Assembly: GCA_014706295.1 (NCBI GenBank)
Contig: JACSVZ010000016.1
Span: 4,817,168-4,881,167, forward strand
Reading direction: 5' to 3'
Source of the DNA: Lycocorax pyrrhopterus obiensis
Taxonomy: Eukaryota; Chordata; Aves; Passeriformes; Paradisaeidae
Length of the DNA stretch: 64,000 nucleotides
Below are positions 13,126 through 26,600 of this stretch, piece after piece; positions within the stretch are counted from its first letter, which is position 1, and every line of letters starts with the position of its first letter. The position numbers and the translations under genes were made by a program. Below the pieces are notes generated by a model. That model did not search any database and was not told the origin of the DNA. It was given only the letters and a program-made list of their open reading frames with translations.

Positions 13126-13449
13126 AACAGGGCCATCGTGTACTGATTACTGCCATAGGCAAAAGAGGCTCGACTTGGGAAAATTAGTTGAACTCACAGC
13201 CAAATAGAAGCTGGATGGTGAGAGGCAAAGACAAAAAAAAACCCGAACTCTCCCCCACCCCCCCCTCAGCCAAAAAACCGGAACAAAAGCCCAAAATGCT
13301 TTCCCCGTCGACTTTTCTTTCGCAGAATGATGTCTTCAGTCCTTCACTGCTAACTGCTGCCTTCTCCCTCCCTCAGGCCGGCCCCGGCTCCTCCGAGGGC
13401 TTCGGCGCCCTCAGCTGCCATGGGGCGGCGGGAACCAGCTGTGTCCGGC

Positions 13450-13830
13450 ACTGGCAGCCTCTCCCCTCACAGAGACCCCACCACAGCTCCCTCCCCTCAG
13501 AGACCCCCTCACAGAGACCTCCCCACAGCTCCCTCCCCTCAGAGACTCCCTCACAGAGACCTCCCCACAGCTCCCTCCCCTCAGAGACCCCTTCACAGAG
13601 ACCCTCCCATATCTCCCTCCCCTCACACAGAACCCCCAGCTGCCCCTCCCCTCACAGAGGCCCCCCATTCCCTCACTGAGACCGCCACACAGAGACTCCC
13701 CCCTCTCTCCCCCTCCCCCCAGAGAGATACCCTTCCTCCATGGTTCCCCTTCCCCTCACAGAGACCCCTCCACAGCTCCCTCCCCTCAAGGATCCCACCG
13801 CCCCCTGCCAGCGCTGGGCACCTGCCCTTG
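13450..13830. repeat. C-rich minisatellite
   Basis: A unit of about 42 bp (CTCCCTCCCCTCAGAGACC + CCCTCACAGAGACCTCCCCACAG) is repeated about three times nearly exactly from 13489 to 13610. It then decays into imperfect CCCCTCACAGAGRCC units to about 13830. The + strand is strongly C-rich, so the - strand is G/A-rich. Confidence 0.8.
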
Positions 13831-15504
13831 ACACGGTGAGGAACCAAAAGAGTAACCGAAGTTACCAAACTTTTGTGTTCTCCTCGCCCTGTGGGGAGGA
13901 GCCGGGCTGTCTGTGAACAGACTAAACGCGCCGTTCTTTGGAAATGCTGCAGAAGTTCGTGTTAGTGCTAAATGCCACAGAAGTGCCTCCTGCCCCGGAA
14001 GCAAACACAGCCTTTCTGACCTGCATGGCACCAGTAATCCATTTGTGGCAAACCAGGCTGGTCCTTAGGATCAGACATCAGTGGCCAAGGTAGAGAAAAT
14101 GGGTATGAGTAAGGTAAAGGTGATAGGTTTGCACCTGATTGTTCACTGTCAAAGAAATTAGTACAATGTAGAGAGAAATGTGCACTTTATGAAAGCAAGC
14201 AAATCAGTAATGTGCTGCTTGTGAATTTTCCAAGTTCACAACAAGAACTCTCCTGAGCAATGGTGTGTTTCCCACACCAAAGCTTAAATTGAGCATGTGG
14301 CAGTGCAGGTATTCACTGCTCCCTGACACAAAACTCACCTTCAGCATCCCAACAAGCCAAGTGTCAGCAGGATTAAACAAAACAAGCAGGTTCAGTGTCA
14401 CCCTAGAAGTAGTAAATTCTAAAGTTACAGGTGTAAACCCTTCCTTTTTAAAGGACATTTCTTTATGTGTCAAATAACCCTTACTTGCAGTGTGATTCAC
14501 AGTCAAAAATCCTTGAGGGACTTGGACGTGGGCCCAGAGCAATTGGGAAGACAAATACTAGTGTGAGAGCAGTGATGGAAGCAATCCTGGCATCACTACT
14601 CCCTGGAGCCTGCAAAACTCACGTAGATTTGACTTCTTCAGAGGAACTTGGTGTGATACCTTTTAATTTGGCTGAGGCAGGTGTTTTTCATACAAATCAG
14701 GTAAGTTGCAGACATTGGTGGCCAGCGGCATCACCCTGGACCTTACAGCGGTAAGTACCTGCTCAGTTTTCCTTCTGTTCGTTGCTCATGTACATTGAGC
14801 AGCAGCTTGTGAGATTTTGGCTTTCTCCTGGAAGTCTTTTGAGGCGTAGCTAGAAGAGCTATTGCACTGTCTAGGGAAGCTGGTTGTGTCTTCAGCACTT
14901 TTACTGACTGAAATGTTCTTGGGAATAACTATAAAGCAACGGTCACTTTTAACATTCAAAGCTATCACCTTTTCCTGTGATTTATGTGAGATGGCAGAAT
15001 GAAACTGAGCTGAAACTTAACAGGGCACAGTGTGGGTACTGCAGAAAGGGGTCTTCAGAACATTGCATCTACATCAAAGTGGATCTAACCTCTGTGCATT
15101 CGATAGGGGATGCAGCACATTGGTGTCATTGGTTCACCCCCTCTTCCCAATCACGGTCACGGACTGCTTGCTGAATAGTTTGCTTTCCCTTTGAAAAGGT
15201 CTGGGGAAAGTCCTGTAAGTGATTATGGATTCTGCAGAGCAACAGCCTTCCTTTGGAAAGCAGCTGTGCTCTCAGACGGGCAGCTGGGCCACAGCTCTGA
15301 GTGTGCCTTGGAAGCTGTCCTTGCTGGGGGCTGTGCCTGGGGGTAAGCTCCAGGAGTAAGCAATTGACTGCTGATGGCTCTGAATGCATCCTGACACCTT
15401 GCTTGGTGTCCAGTGTGCCCTGCTGTCCTGCTCATGCAGCTGGGGAGACAGACATACAGCAACAAATTATACTGCAAGGTTGAATACCTGAGGATTGTAT
15501 TTTA

Positions 15505-15525
15505 CAACAACAACAACAACAAAAA
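15505..15525. repeat. (CAA)n microsatellite
   Basis: A short run of ACAACAACAACAACAAC followed by A6, just beyond the likely 3' end of the MAP6D1 transcript. Confidence 0.8.
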
Positions 15526-15539
15526 AGGGAGAGACCCAA

Positions 15540-17577
15540 TAGCCAAAATACATTTTAATTTATTAAATTAAATCCAGTCCATTTGATAAAATACAAGCTT
15601 ATTATATTACCAATTTGTTTAAACCTGGGTAATTTTTTTAAGAAATACAGTCAATTAAGAAGAGACAATAGACAATTTCCTTTTTTCTTTTTTTTCCTTG
15701 CTGTTAATAAAGTCCAGAATTGAAATGAACTTAAATTGTTTGAACAAAACTGTTAAAAACATTATAAAGAGATTAAACAAGCAGACTGAATTCTTAGAAA
15801 CATCTAACATGCAAAACTTTTAGCACAGTTTGAATGTTTCAAATGAATTTCCTGAAAACTGAATCTCCTGAAAAATTATTTTGGCAAGCACTGGGATTAC
15901 TGTAGGTTTATCCAAGGAGTGTGGGAAGAGCCATCCCTTGTCCCAGCCAAATGCAGCTTACTGCAGGTGTTCCCTATTCTGGTGGTTGTGTTCGGTCCCA
16001 CTGTAGTGAACAGAGATGGTACCATTAAATTCTCACATCATGCAGTGAGAACATGCTGTCTGCATGTATTCCAAGTACAATTCATATGTCAACAGCTCAA
16101 AAATTGTTTTTATGGGAATTATCAGCAATGTGTATGTTTTTGCAGAATCCCCAAAGTTCATTAAATTTGCCTTAAGACTTCAGCTAGTAGGAAGGTTAAG
16201 AAAAAATCCTCCTGTTAAAAGTCTCTCATTACAAATGAACATCTGATCACTGTTCAAGTCTGAGGATAGTTTCCTTTTGTTCTGGACAACACACAGGTGT
16301 TGCAAACACAAGGTAAAAGTTTTTCAATTTTTTTTCCAAAATAATTAGTAAATCCATTAAATAAGCAGTAGACTAATTATATTGCATAAGTTATTGAAAT
16401 AGAAATTGTAAAGTCTTGATGAACAAAGGCTAAAAAAATGGTTTCTTAAAACACGTGTACCTCAGCAAAAGTTCAATGCGCAGCGGTCTAAAAAAATCAG
16501 CTTCAGAACAATGACACTTGAAACGACCTATCTTAAAAATGACAGATGGCTTACATTCTACATTACATTTTTCTTTAAGAAGAATTTCTAAGTAACATTC
16601 GCTTGTGGTTGTTCCTAGCATTAGCATTACCAATATACAGGCAATAATTTAGGAATTTCAAGGCAATATTTTCCACCTTGCATATGCAAAGAGTTAACAT
16701 TTATTAAAAGTATAAGCATATCCTTTTCATTAAAGGATCACAAATTGCTTTAGGTAAAATCCATGTACAATATTTACATTCACCCTAACAACTATACAAA
16801 TTACATAAGTATCTTAGATCTTCTGGAGGAGTCTGGTGGGTGCCTGGCTGTATCCATGCACTCCTCTCCAAACCAGTCTGGTGCACTGCTGTCAGGGCTG
16901 TCTCCTGGAGCTCAGTCCCCTCTTGCTCCTGCATCAGCTCTCCAATTTTGGAAATATCCAGCTTCCCAGCCTTAAAGGCCCAAGACACTGCATGTGCCAG
17001 ATTTATTTTAGAGTTCAATGACATTGGCTTTCTCCAGCTTCTAAAACAACTCTGGAAGTTCAGACCAGCCCCTTTGAAGCTGTTCTTTCTGGTGATGCCA
17101 TTTGAGGTGCTACTCCCAAAACCCCTCAAGAAACTCAGAAGTCAGCCAGACTACTCTCTGTCTTTCAGTGGCCTACTTAGAGGGTGTTGCTAAATAAAAC
17201 TGGTTTGGGTTTTAATTATCCATCCCACTTGCGATTGTTTTCCCTCCTACCCTCTGTATTTCTGCGTAGGGATGTTGCCTGCAATCCTGCCTTTGCTGCC
17301 CAAAGTCAATCTCCTAATGTGACGCCAGCTGGCATAGTAATGAACCTGCTCCTGTGAAAAACTAGGTCACTCCTCGCAGCGTGTTTTGCCAGTTCTGAAC
17401 CAAGCGCTTTGCGGTTTGTTGTGTTCACAGAAAGTGTGTGTGCATATCATTAATCACTGGAGCTGCTTTTGATAACACCGGTTCTTTGATCTTAACACTC
17501 CTCATGAAAATTGCATAGTGATACATCTTAACAGAAACTCCGCGTTTAAGCTGCCTGGCTGTGAGGAGGGTCCATGT
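15540..17577 (-). other. MAP6D1: Probable MAP6D1 3' UTR
   Basis: AT-rich sequence following the MAP6D1 stop on the - strand. The best poly(A) signal on that strand is AATAAA at 15559-15564 (read as TTTATT on +), so the transcript would end near 15540. No other gene is visible in it; the open frames on either strand are short and have no family resemblance. Confidence 0.55.
15559..15564 (-). terminator. Candidate MAP6D1 poly(A) signal
   Basis: AATAAA on the - strand in an AT-rich stretch, with no equally good signal further downstream before the CAA repeat. Confidence 0.45.
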
Positions 17578-17655
17578 TCACACGTTGAGGATCCGTGATG
17601 GCGCCTGGAAAACAGCAGAAGGGTTGGGGGAGAACCTGGTCTTCACCTCTGGGAT
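17578..17655 (-). CDS. MAP6D1: MAP6D1 last coding exon
   Basis: 78 nt after acceptor CCCCACTAG|. It encodes IPEVKTRFSPNPSAVFQAPS then RILNV and TGA. The PNPSA-FQA-RILNV ending is diagnostic of MAP6D1. Confidence 0.93.
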   Translation of the reverse strand: MPEVKTRFSPNPSAVFQAPSRILNV

Positions 17656-20600
17656 CTAGTGGGGTGAGGAAGGGAGAGAAGCATTAGTGTGACACAGGAT
17701 ACAACTGTGTAGAGAGTTTGAGGGGCCTGGGTGTTATGAGGATCTATCTGCTCTCCCTGTAACCACTACGCAGGTGTGAGCCCTTGGCTGGGCATCAGTG
17801 AGATTGGCCTTGCTGCACAGGTTGATTCAAGGCAGGTGTGATGCTGGGCCAGCGAGGAGGGGTTCAGTTGTAACCCAGCCCTTGGGATGCTGGGCACGCC
17901 TTGGCTGGACTCAGCCTCTGCAGCCTCTGCAAGATGAAGAGCTGCCTCTTCACAAAGCCCTGCTGTCAAACACTCTACGAGCATCACAACAAATTCACTG
18001 CTGGATGGGTGTTGGATTTAAGTGAGAGGAATTACAGTGGTGTGTGTCTGGTCCTTAACCTTTTGGAGAATGCCATTCAGGGTCCATCAAAATGTTCCAT
18101 TGTAATACTTTATGGGGCCACAGTCTATGTCTGCTGTGAATAGAGGTGCAGACCTGGAGGACCCAAAGGAGAAAAACTGGTTACTGGACATGCCAGGCTG
18201 TTAAACTGCAAGGACTTGGATAAGGATGCAAACTTCTCATGTCTGGAGGAAAGGCAGAGATAACAATGGTTGCTTTCTCTGATGTCTGTGGAATCAGAAT
18301 TTCATGCAATATGTAGCTGCTGTAGTTGTACTGAAGCATGAAGGACACCTGGATGCTTCTGTCATCCCTAATGCTGAAAACGCAAAGATTTGAAATAGGA
18401 CTGGCCATAGATGTGCATCCAGCCTAGGACTTGGGGTGAATCTGGCCATAAAACATGAAAGGGTAGAATGCTCTGCTGGGTATGCTGATGGCACCATCCC
18501 AACAAAGAAAGAAGTGCAAAACTACAGGCAAAGAGAGTATAGGGAAATAGGGAAAGCTATTGATCTCTGGTTGATGTTGTTTCATTGTTCTGATTTTTCC
18601 ATTCCTCTGGGGATGCATCTGACACACTAAGGAACAAGTGAGATGTCACAAACAGCATATGCACAGCTCAGTGGCTGGGGAGAACCAGCAGCCTGAGTTC
18701 TACATGTAGGTTGTCAGGACATATCATAAACCTGATTCCCACATGTCTGGCAAAGCCAGGGACTTCAGGTAAGAGGGAAAGTCCTAATGGCCAGGTGTGA
18801 ACCAGGGAGAGTCTGACCTCTCTTTGAACTGGTGGCTCCTTGGCACCATCTTCATTCCTGACTACACCTTTGCCATGCTGTCTGTTAGGGAGATTGTGAT
18901 GGTGCCCTGGGGCTCCAGGATGTGGGACCTTTGCTTGCATGGTTCAGAGTACAGCCTCCTTGGTAGCAAGTGTTTGTGTCTGGGATTCTAGTCTTCTCTT
19001 TCCCTTCCTCAAGAACTGGGATAGGGACCCTCAGGGGTTTATGTAGGACCCCCTTCTTTGCATCCTATCTGACAAATTGGAAAACACTGTATTTTGACCC
19101 TCTAGGGTCAGAATGCAAAATTAAATTAACAAAGGTCAAATACAAGGTTTAAGTGTTAAATGCAAGGTCTATCTTCATTGCTGCACCTCAATAAACAGCC
19201 CAGACTAATCAGAGCAAGGAGGAAGTTTTGGTGAGGTTTGCAAATTCTCTTTTGCCTGAGGTCACTGTCCCACTTTCAGCATAGCTGGCTATACCCATCG
19301 TGAGTCTTGTCGCAGCAGTGTGCCAGCAATCCTCTGCGGAGGAGGCACTTGACTGTCTGCTGATTAAACACTTCTTCCTTGTCTCCTCCAAGGCAAAGAT
19401 TTACTTTTTACATGTGGCCCTGGAGTAGCTGCTATTACCTCTACTGGCTCAGCACACTGTGGCTGGGGAGTTCCACCCCGGCCCTGGCTCTGCGTTCTAA
19501 GTCACTCAGTGCAGCCTGTGAACAACTCCCATGGTTGGATGGGAGGTGCTGTTCTCTTTGGTGGTCTAATGCAAAAAGCAGCTACAACAGAGACTTGTCA
19601 GTGTGCACTTTCCCTTCTTATGGGGATGGGGAGTGTGGGGGGCCCTATCAGGGAAAATGATGAGTACAGACTGTTTCCTCATGGGATTTGCATTAGCACA
19701 TGCATTTCACAATAAGAAAATAATTTTTGCTGGTATAGAGAAACTCACAGAAAAAATTGTAGAAACTCACAGGAAAATCCCAAGGAAGTCTCAGAGCTGT
19801 GCAGCTTGTCTGTTCATCACAGCTATGTCCTCCTTGACATTCATAGTGGGGACAGCTTCTGCCCACAACAGCAAGGGGGAGTTTTGTGCTGTCTGGGCAG
19901 GTGCTGTTCCTTAGGCAGTGATCTGCAAAGATTCCCAGGCAAACACCTGTGCCCAGAGGCTGAATCTCACTCTGCAGCCCTAGTGCTTGTGCACACTGAC
20001 TGCTCCAAGTTAGTGCAGAAGGTGTTAATGACACCTTACACACAGAGAGGTGGTGACACACACCTTTTATATATGGTATCCAGCTGAGGGAATCATAAAT
20101 CTTGAACTTTCTGTCATACAGTTTAAAATCTTGGTCTTGGGTTGAATTATGATCAGTTACAGTATGACATTGTCTAGCATGCCTTTCTAAAGGCAAGGGA
20201 TGGCCACATTACCTAATGGGCAGTGACAAAACAGTAGTCAATGAGGATGTGGCTTTATCCTACATGCACTACAGCGATCAAATATGAGGAGTTCCTGATG
20301 TGTACTTTGGGCATTATTCACATTGACTTTAGGATTTTTAAAAACTGCTAATTACCTTAAAGTCTGCTTTGTAGCTTGTCTCTTTAACAAAATGGTCTTC
20401 TGGGATAATGAAGCCTTGTTTTGACTTTATAGGCTTGGATGGTTTTGCTCCAGTCCATGGGCGATACTCTTGTCTGAAATGAGATTGTCAAGACAGAAGA
20501 ACTCGTAAAAGACAACATTCTCACAGGGTACTTCTGCTCAGAGTGGTTGCAAAGCCAGAAGGCAAGGTGGGATACAATCAGCTTGTAAGGCTGAACTTGT

Positions 20601-23600
20601 CTGAGGCATACTGAGAATAAAAGAATTTAGCCTAGCAACCTGTCTTTCTCAGAAAGCCCAGACTGAAAGGTGGAATAGGGCATAGACTGGGCTAGCTGGA
20701 TTCCCTGACTCAACTCTTCTTTTATTCCTACAAAATGTGCTCTCTCCTGGAGGTCATTGATGCTTCCCTTCTGGATAAGAAGTCAGGGTGACTTTTTGCA
20801 GCCCACTGACCACTTACAATGTAAAACATTGTCTGGCACGTTGGCCACTTACAATGTAAGACACCTTGGTCTGGTGTGTGGCCCTCACATGTGCAGAGAG
20901 CCTGCTGATGTTCCCATACTTGGCTGTGGCTCTCTCAACAGCAGGCATGTTTGCCAGTGTGTCCTGTGCTGCACAGCTGCGGCAGCTCAGTCTGAAATGC
21001 ATCCAAAGAGAGACACCGTCTCAGCTGGCAGATGCTTACGCCAATGATTTTCCTTCAGATGGGGGAAAGTGCTTTAAATCTGCATGATGATGTCTGAGAA
21101 GGAGTTGCTGCTCCAAGAATAAGTCAGCCAAGGGTCATCTGAGAAATGGGCGCAGAGACTGCACTGAGAAAGGGGCAGCACGTTTCAAGAGCACCAAAGA
21201 ACAGCATTGCAGGGTCTGCTTAGTTCAGCTGCCAGCTCCCTTCTGCAGCTTTCCCTCTGCTTCCCTGTACCCCTTGTCACAAACAGGCCTCACTAATGCC
21301 CTTGCCATTAGGCCTGGGTGCTGTAGTAGCAGCCAACTGAGCTGTCTTGTTGCTCAGAGGAAGACAGAAGTCTGCTCTGTTTGTGTATCTCTGGCAACCA
21401 ATTCAGGCAGCTTCTGTAGCAAAAGGAGAGGTGACTAACCAAGATGTGACAATCTTATTTTCATACCCTGGCATGGTTCAATAACTGCATTTTACTATCT
21501 GCTTATGCACAGGATCAAGGGGTAAGACTGAGTCCTGAGCCATGCCCAGGCTAGGGAAATAGGCTTGTTTTGATGTGTCAAGCTTATCTTTGATCACAGC
21601 CTTTCTGAGTTTCATTTTTCCCAAGCATGCTATTTGCTATATTTATAATAGCTGTGAATTCCTCTTTTAATATCTAATTTAAAGTGCGTAAGTGTGGAGT
21701 ATTATTTTAGAATGCATAGTTTGAACTTGATCCTTTTAGTATATTATGGATAATGTCCTATGGAAGAGCTTCCTGCTGTTGGAAAGCAAAGCCAGGCCCC
21801 TGTCAGGGCTGTCTATGTGCATTGCAAATCTTGTTCATAATCAGTTTGTTCTTGCTGTCCTGAGCTGCCACCTTCTGCCTTCTCTGCACCATGCTGTTCG
21901 GGCCTGCTCAGGCAGCAGGTGAGTGCCCATGCAGCTCCCCTGGTGCTGGTGTGTTGTAATGTATTTGAACCCTGATAGTGTGCCCCAGCCAAACCACCCT
22001 TAGTTATTCTTATCAGAGCCCTCCGGAATTCATCAAGGTTACTGAAATGTAAACTGCGCTAAACTGGGAAAGAAGAAGCTGAAAAACAGAATACCAAGAC
22101 AGCAAGAAATAGATAAAGAAAGACTGTGCCGCACTGGACTAAAACCAATTATATTATCAGAAAAGTGTGTGCAGAGCACGTGGACAAGATAGAGAGACCA
22201 ATCAAGTAATAGGTTCCACGTGTACAGGAGCAGAGCACATGGACAAGATAAAGGCATCAATCAAGTAATGAGTTTCATGTATACAGCAGTTGTAAAAAGT
22301 ATAAGTAGAGTTTTATGTAAACAATAAAGTGGCTTCTGCGAAATCATATTGATTCGTTGTTCAGAAGTCCTGAGCTCCCGCACTGGTGATGGCGTTCCTG
22401 CTCCCTTCCTGTAACACCTCAGGATAAGGCAGCATTTTTGAAGAAAGGTGATTTTGGCCAAGCGATGCCCCAGGAAGGCAACCTTTCAGCAGGGAATCCC
22501 AGATGTGCATGAAAGCAGAGTTAAATCTGACCTCCGTTCTACTGCACAGTCAGAGGGAGGACACAGCTACTGGGCAAAATACCAGGAAAATGGTACAAAA
22601 CCATCAGTTACATCCCCACAGTTTCTAGGAACTGGAACCTGCTGCTCCACATAAAGCCCAATTTCCTCAAGAATGCTGGTGGCATTGATTCCTAACCATT
22701 CATCCTTGTGCTGACTGGTCTCTCCACTGCAATGGAGTGTGTCTCCAGCTCTCAATGAATGACTGTGCTGCCTGTCTGTGCAGCCAGCTCTGTCTCGATG
22801 CTTTATAGCAGATCATTTGCTGATTTGGCAGGCCCCCAAACACAGTCCTTTTGGATCACAAGACCCTCATTTTGGCTGGAAGTCAAACCATTCTCCTCTG
22901 AGCCTGGATAGTCAAAACTATTTTTGAGGCACCTACATGCACTAAGGAAATGCTTCCCACAGAATCAGAAGCATAAGGGCAGATATAGTCATGGCCCACA
23001 CCACACCAGCATTTCTGATTTGGAACTGGGATTTTGCTCTGGCGGAACTCAGAACTCCGAGCCAAAAGTGAAGGATGGAGCAAAACAGAGACAGCTTAGC
23101 TTAGCTCCTTTTGGGAGCCGAGGTACTTAAAACAAGAAAGAAATATTATAACATTTGGTCGAGAAAGTGCAGCTAACTAAATCACTCTGCCTCTAACCTT
23201 GCAGGTTAGACACATGTTCCCATCTCCAGCTGCATAGCCAAGAGTCAGAAGGAACATGAGCCCAAATACCAGTCTGGTGACTTGACTAGAAATCAGTCTT
23301 GGAGTCATGAGTGGAGTCAATCTAATCAAAGCCTGGGGAAGAGGAATGACCTGTTTTTAATGTTACTTAGTTTAAGATGTCAAGTGACAAGATTAGTGAC
23401 TGTCTTCCTTCCCCTCTGTACCTTGTGTAGTGTGACATCCAGCTGTTGCTGGGGATGAACAGGCAAGACTGACTGTTGCTGCTGGAGATAGTAATCTCCA
23501 TTCTTCCTGCTGCACCCCCCTCCTCCTCCCCTTGTGCCTAGACGGCAGCAGTTGTCATGTTACTTTGGGACTGCAAGGATCTAGAGTGGAGGGAAAGTAG

Positions 23601-26600
23601 CCTCCAGGCCCATAACTCAGTGACCAGGGTCTCTTTAGGTTCTGTTTTGTCCTCCACTCTTACAACCTAGAGGTGAGATTTATGATCTCCATAAATAGAA
23701 ATGACTTGGAGTACTAAACCATTGGGGCTGTGAAAGAGAAAGACTTCCTGAGTAGCACGCAGGCTTTAAAACAGTCAGGATCAAAAGGGAAGGGCTGCTT
23801 TTTGAGTACAGCTGTTTCTTTACCTCTAACTCACTCTAGGAAGAATTAAGAAGCAGTTTTTTGCGTGTGGGTTGCCCCGGTGCTTGATCATATAAATCAC
23901 TGCTTTTTCAACTGTTTCTTTGCTTCTTCTCAAAATTGGTTAATAGAGCCCGAGAAAAGGCATTTCTTTTGTAATGTGTGGGGATGTGTCTGCAGGGGAA
24001 GGTTTGAATCAGTGCAGTGTGGAGATGGAGGCTTGTGGCCTGCTGGGACAGTTTAACCCCTGTGGTGATGAGAGAAGGAGCAAGTGGGAGTACAACTAAT
24101 GTACAGGCTAGAAACCAAAAAAAAGCACTGGACTAGTAATTACCAGGGTATTGTGATGAAGCCCAGCTTTGATGAGAGCTGTTTCACTGAGCTGGTGTTT
24201 ATGTGCCACCTCCCCACCCTGGGTGATCAGGACTGCCTGTACCAGGCTGTCAAACAGCTGAGACAGGGGGCCAGGCAGGATAGATACCCCCACCATCACT
24301 CACCATGAGGCCTTGCAGACTTCAAGCATGATTTGGGAATGATGGATTTGGGATTGGTCCTTCTGTTCTTTCCAAACACAGTGGCTGCTGCTGCTGCTGC
24401 AGCTCAAGCTGCTGGATGCTGCAAACTACACAATGACCAGCCTATGTGCTGCCTCCAGCTCTTCCCCCATTTCATGTACTCCACTAATGTTTTCTGGTTT
24501 GCCGAGAAAGCTGTCTGCAAAATCCCTTTTATTTCACTGACCTAGTGAAAATCTAGCCTAGAAAGCTTTTTAATTTCACCGAGGTGGGGGGCACTTCTGT
24601 TAGGCATAGGGGGACTCCCAGACAGTGAGAATCCCAACAGTGCTGTTTGCAATGCTGGAGCTGCTGTTTCCATACAGATTTATCTTCAGCATTGATAGTC
24701 ATACCCCACCAGTGCCAGAACAGTTGTCATTTTAGTACCTCGTCTTTATGTCACAGTTTGCTTCTCATGATTAATTATCAGTGGCAGTTCTGAGCCACTG
24801 CATAACATTTCTTATTTAAGAATTGGAGAAAAAGGCTCATTCTCTATAGCTGACCGTAACTCAAAGCTATGCTGCCTGACCTAGTCTGTGTTCATTCTTC
24901 TGCCCTCTTCCTTCTCATACCCAGCACACCAGTGAGAATTAAACAGCATAGTGAACGTTCTTCCAAATTTCCCTTGAAAAGGAAACTTGTGTGCACAGCT
25001 TGGGGTGTCTGTTATTTTCTTTTCAAAGTACATACTACTCTAGATGTCCCCTGGGGAAGCCAGACTGGTGTATGAGGGGTTTTGGCAGAAGGTGTGGGGT
25101 GTGAAATGTCTCCCCATTTGCAACACAGCTCTTCACAGGCTGCTGTCAGGGCCATGTACCTGGTTTGCCCAGGCAGAGCTGGGCAGCCAGCAGTGCTCTC
25201 CCAAGGGACAGGCTAAGTCCGCTTGTTGGCAAAGACCTCCATAGGTCAGAGAGGGTGCTGTGACGCCTCCTGGCAAATGGAGGATTGCAAATGTTACAAG
25301 TCATGGTCACAGTGAGAGCTCTGCATGGCAAACAAAGTGAGGAGCCCTCCTGGATAATGGAGCCATTAAACTGCTTCTCTGAGCTGTGTCAGACACTGGT
25401 GGGGTACCCTTCCAGTCCTTGGACACAAGGGCAGATTGTGCCCATTCTCCTATCCAGCCAAAGAGCCCAGCATGAGGACAGAAATGGGGGAAAGGAAAGG
25501 CTGAAGGAAGGAAAAAAAAGAGGGGTAGAGAAAAGACATAGCAGAAAGAGAGAGAGATCAGTGCACAAGAATTACAGAGGAGGAAAGCAGAAGCCACCTG
25601 GATATTTCCTGTCTCAACTCTCACTTCCAGTAAGGTCAGGCAGAACCTGGAGCTGTTCATAAGTCACAAGAAGGAAGCAACAGCAAAAGACTTGAATGAA
25701 AGACAAAAACCCTAAGACTCAAACTGTTATCTTAGGGTGAGTTTTAGGGGTTTGCTTTGCTCACAGGCAGATGCCCAAGGGAGGAGCACTTATACTGGTG
25801 TGACAGGACAGGCAGCTGCTTCCGTTTTATCAGAACTATATGACTGGGGATGTGTGGGTAGGTTTGAGGGTCTTGACTTCTGCCATTAACCCACTTTTCA
25901 TTCTTTCACTCTAACCTAAGGCTGAGAGGACTTTGAGTAGAGGAAATTCCTCCTACTTTAAGGAACATCTTTGAATCCCACATTTCAGTTCTACAGCATA
26001 GTTTGCAAAACAGACACCCTCTCTTGAGCCCCTATTCCCAGCCCCACTGTGTCTCTCCTCACACACCTCCGTGCCCCTCCAAGCCCTCCCTGCCCCAGCC
26101 AGGCTATGCAGTGCACAGTGAGTCTCTCTGGATCCATCCCAATGTCTGCGCCAAGCAAGCTTATTTCTTAAACAGCAGAAAAATCAGGGGCTTGAGTATT
26201 AATTTCCCCAAGCAGCAAGATACTTAAGAATGTAAAGATAACTGTAAGCCTTGATTATAAAAGATTTACTGCTATTATTGAGGATAAGCATGCCTTTAAA
26301 GATCTTTCTGGATCAAGGATGGAGCTCCTCATACACAGTACTATTAACCCTGCCAGCTCAGGTGCGTGCCCTGATCCCATACATTGTTGAACACAAGTGC
26401 AGTATTTTCTCTGTTTTCTGCACAGCTGTAATAAGATGCTTTTCAATCTGAAAGAGTCACCACAGTTCATTTCGTTTTTCTACACAAGCACTATTTGAAG
26501 GCAGATGAATGTACAGGCAGCCAAGTAACACACTCTGTGAGTGCATCCATAGTTATGGGGAAAAGCGTCATTCCCCTTCATTCTGTGGTATCCCTGCTGG

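Larger units (their letters stand above)
12546..15539. other. Tail-to-tail spacer between YEATS2 and MAP6D1
   Basis: I see no gene here. It holds a CR1 fragment (about 12949-13125), a C-rich minisatellite (about 13450-13830) and otherwise unremarkable unique sequence. Several open frames of 80-160 codons across the minisatellite are compositional, from a C-rich repeat without stops. Confidence 0.7.

Noticed and set aside
13188..13868. Open frames of 140-160 codons over the C-rich minisatellite
   Set aside because: Repetitive Ser/Pro/Thr translation of a tandem repeat, open in several frames at once; no sign of a gene.
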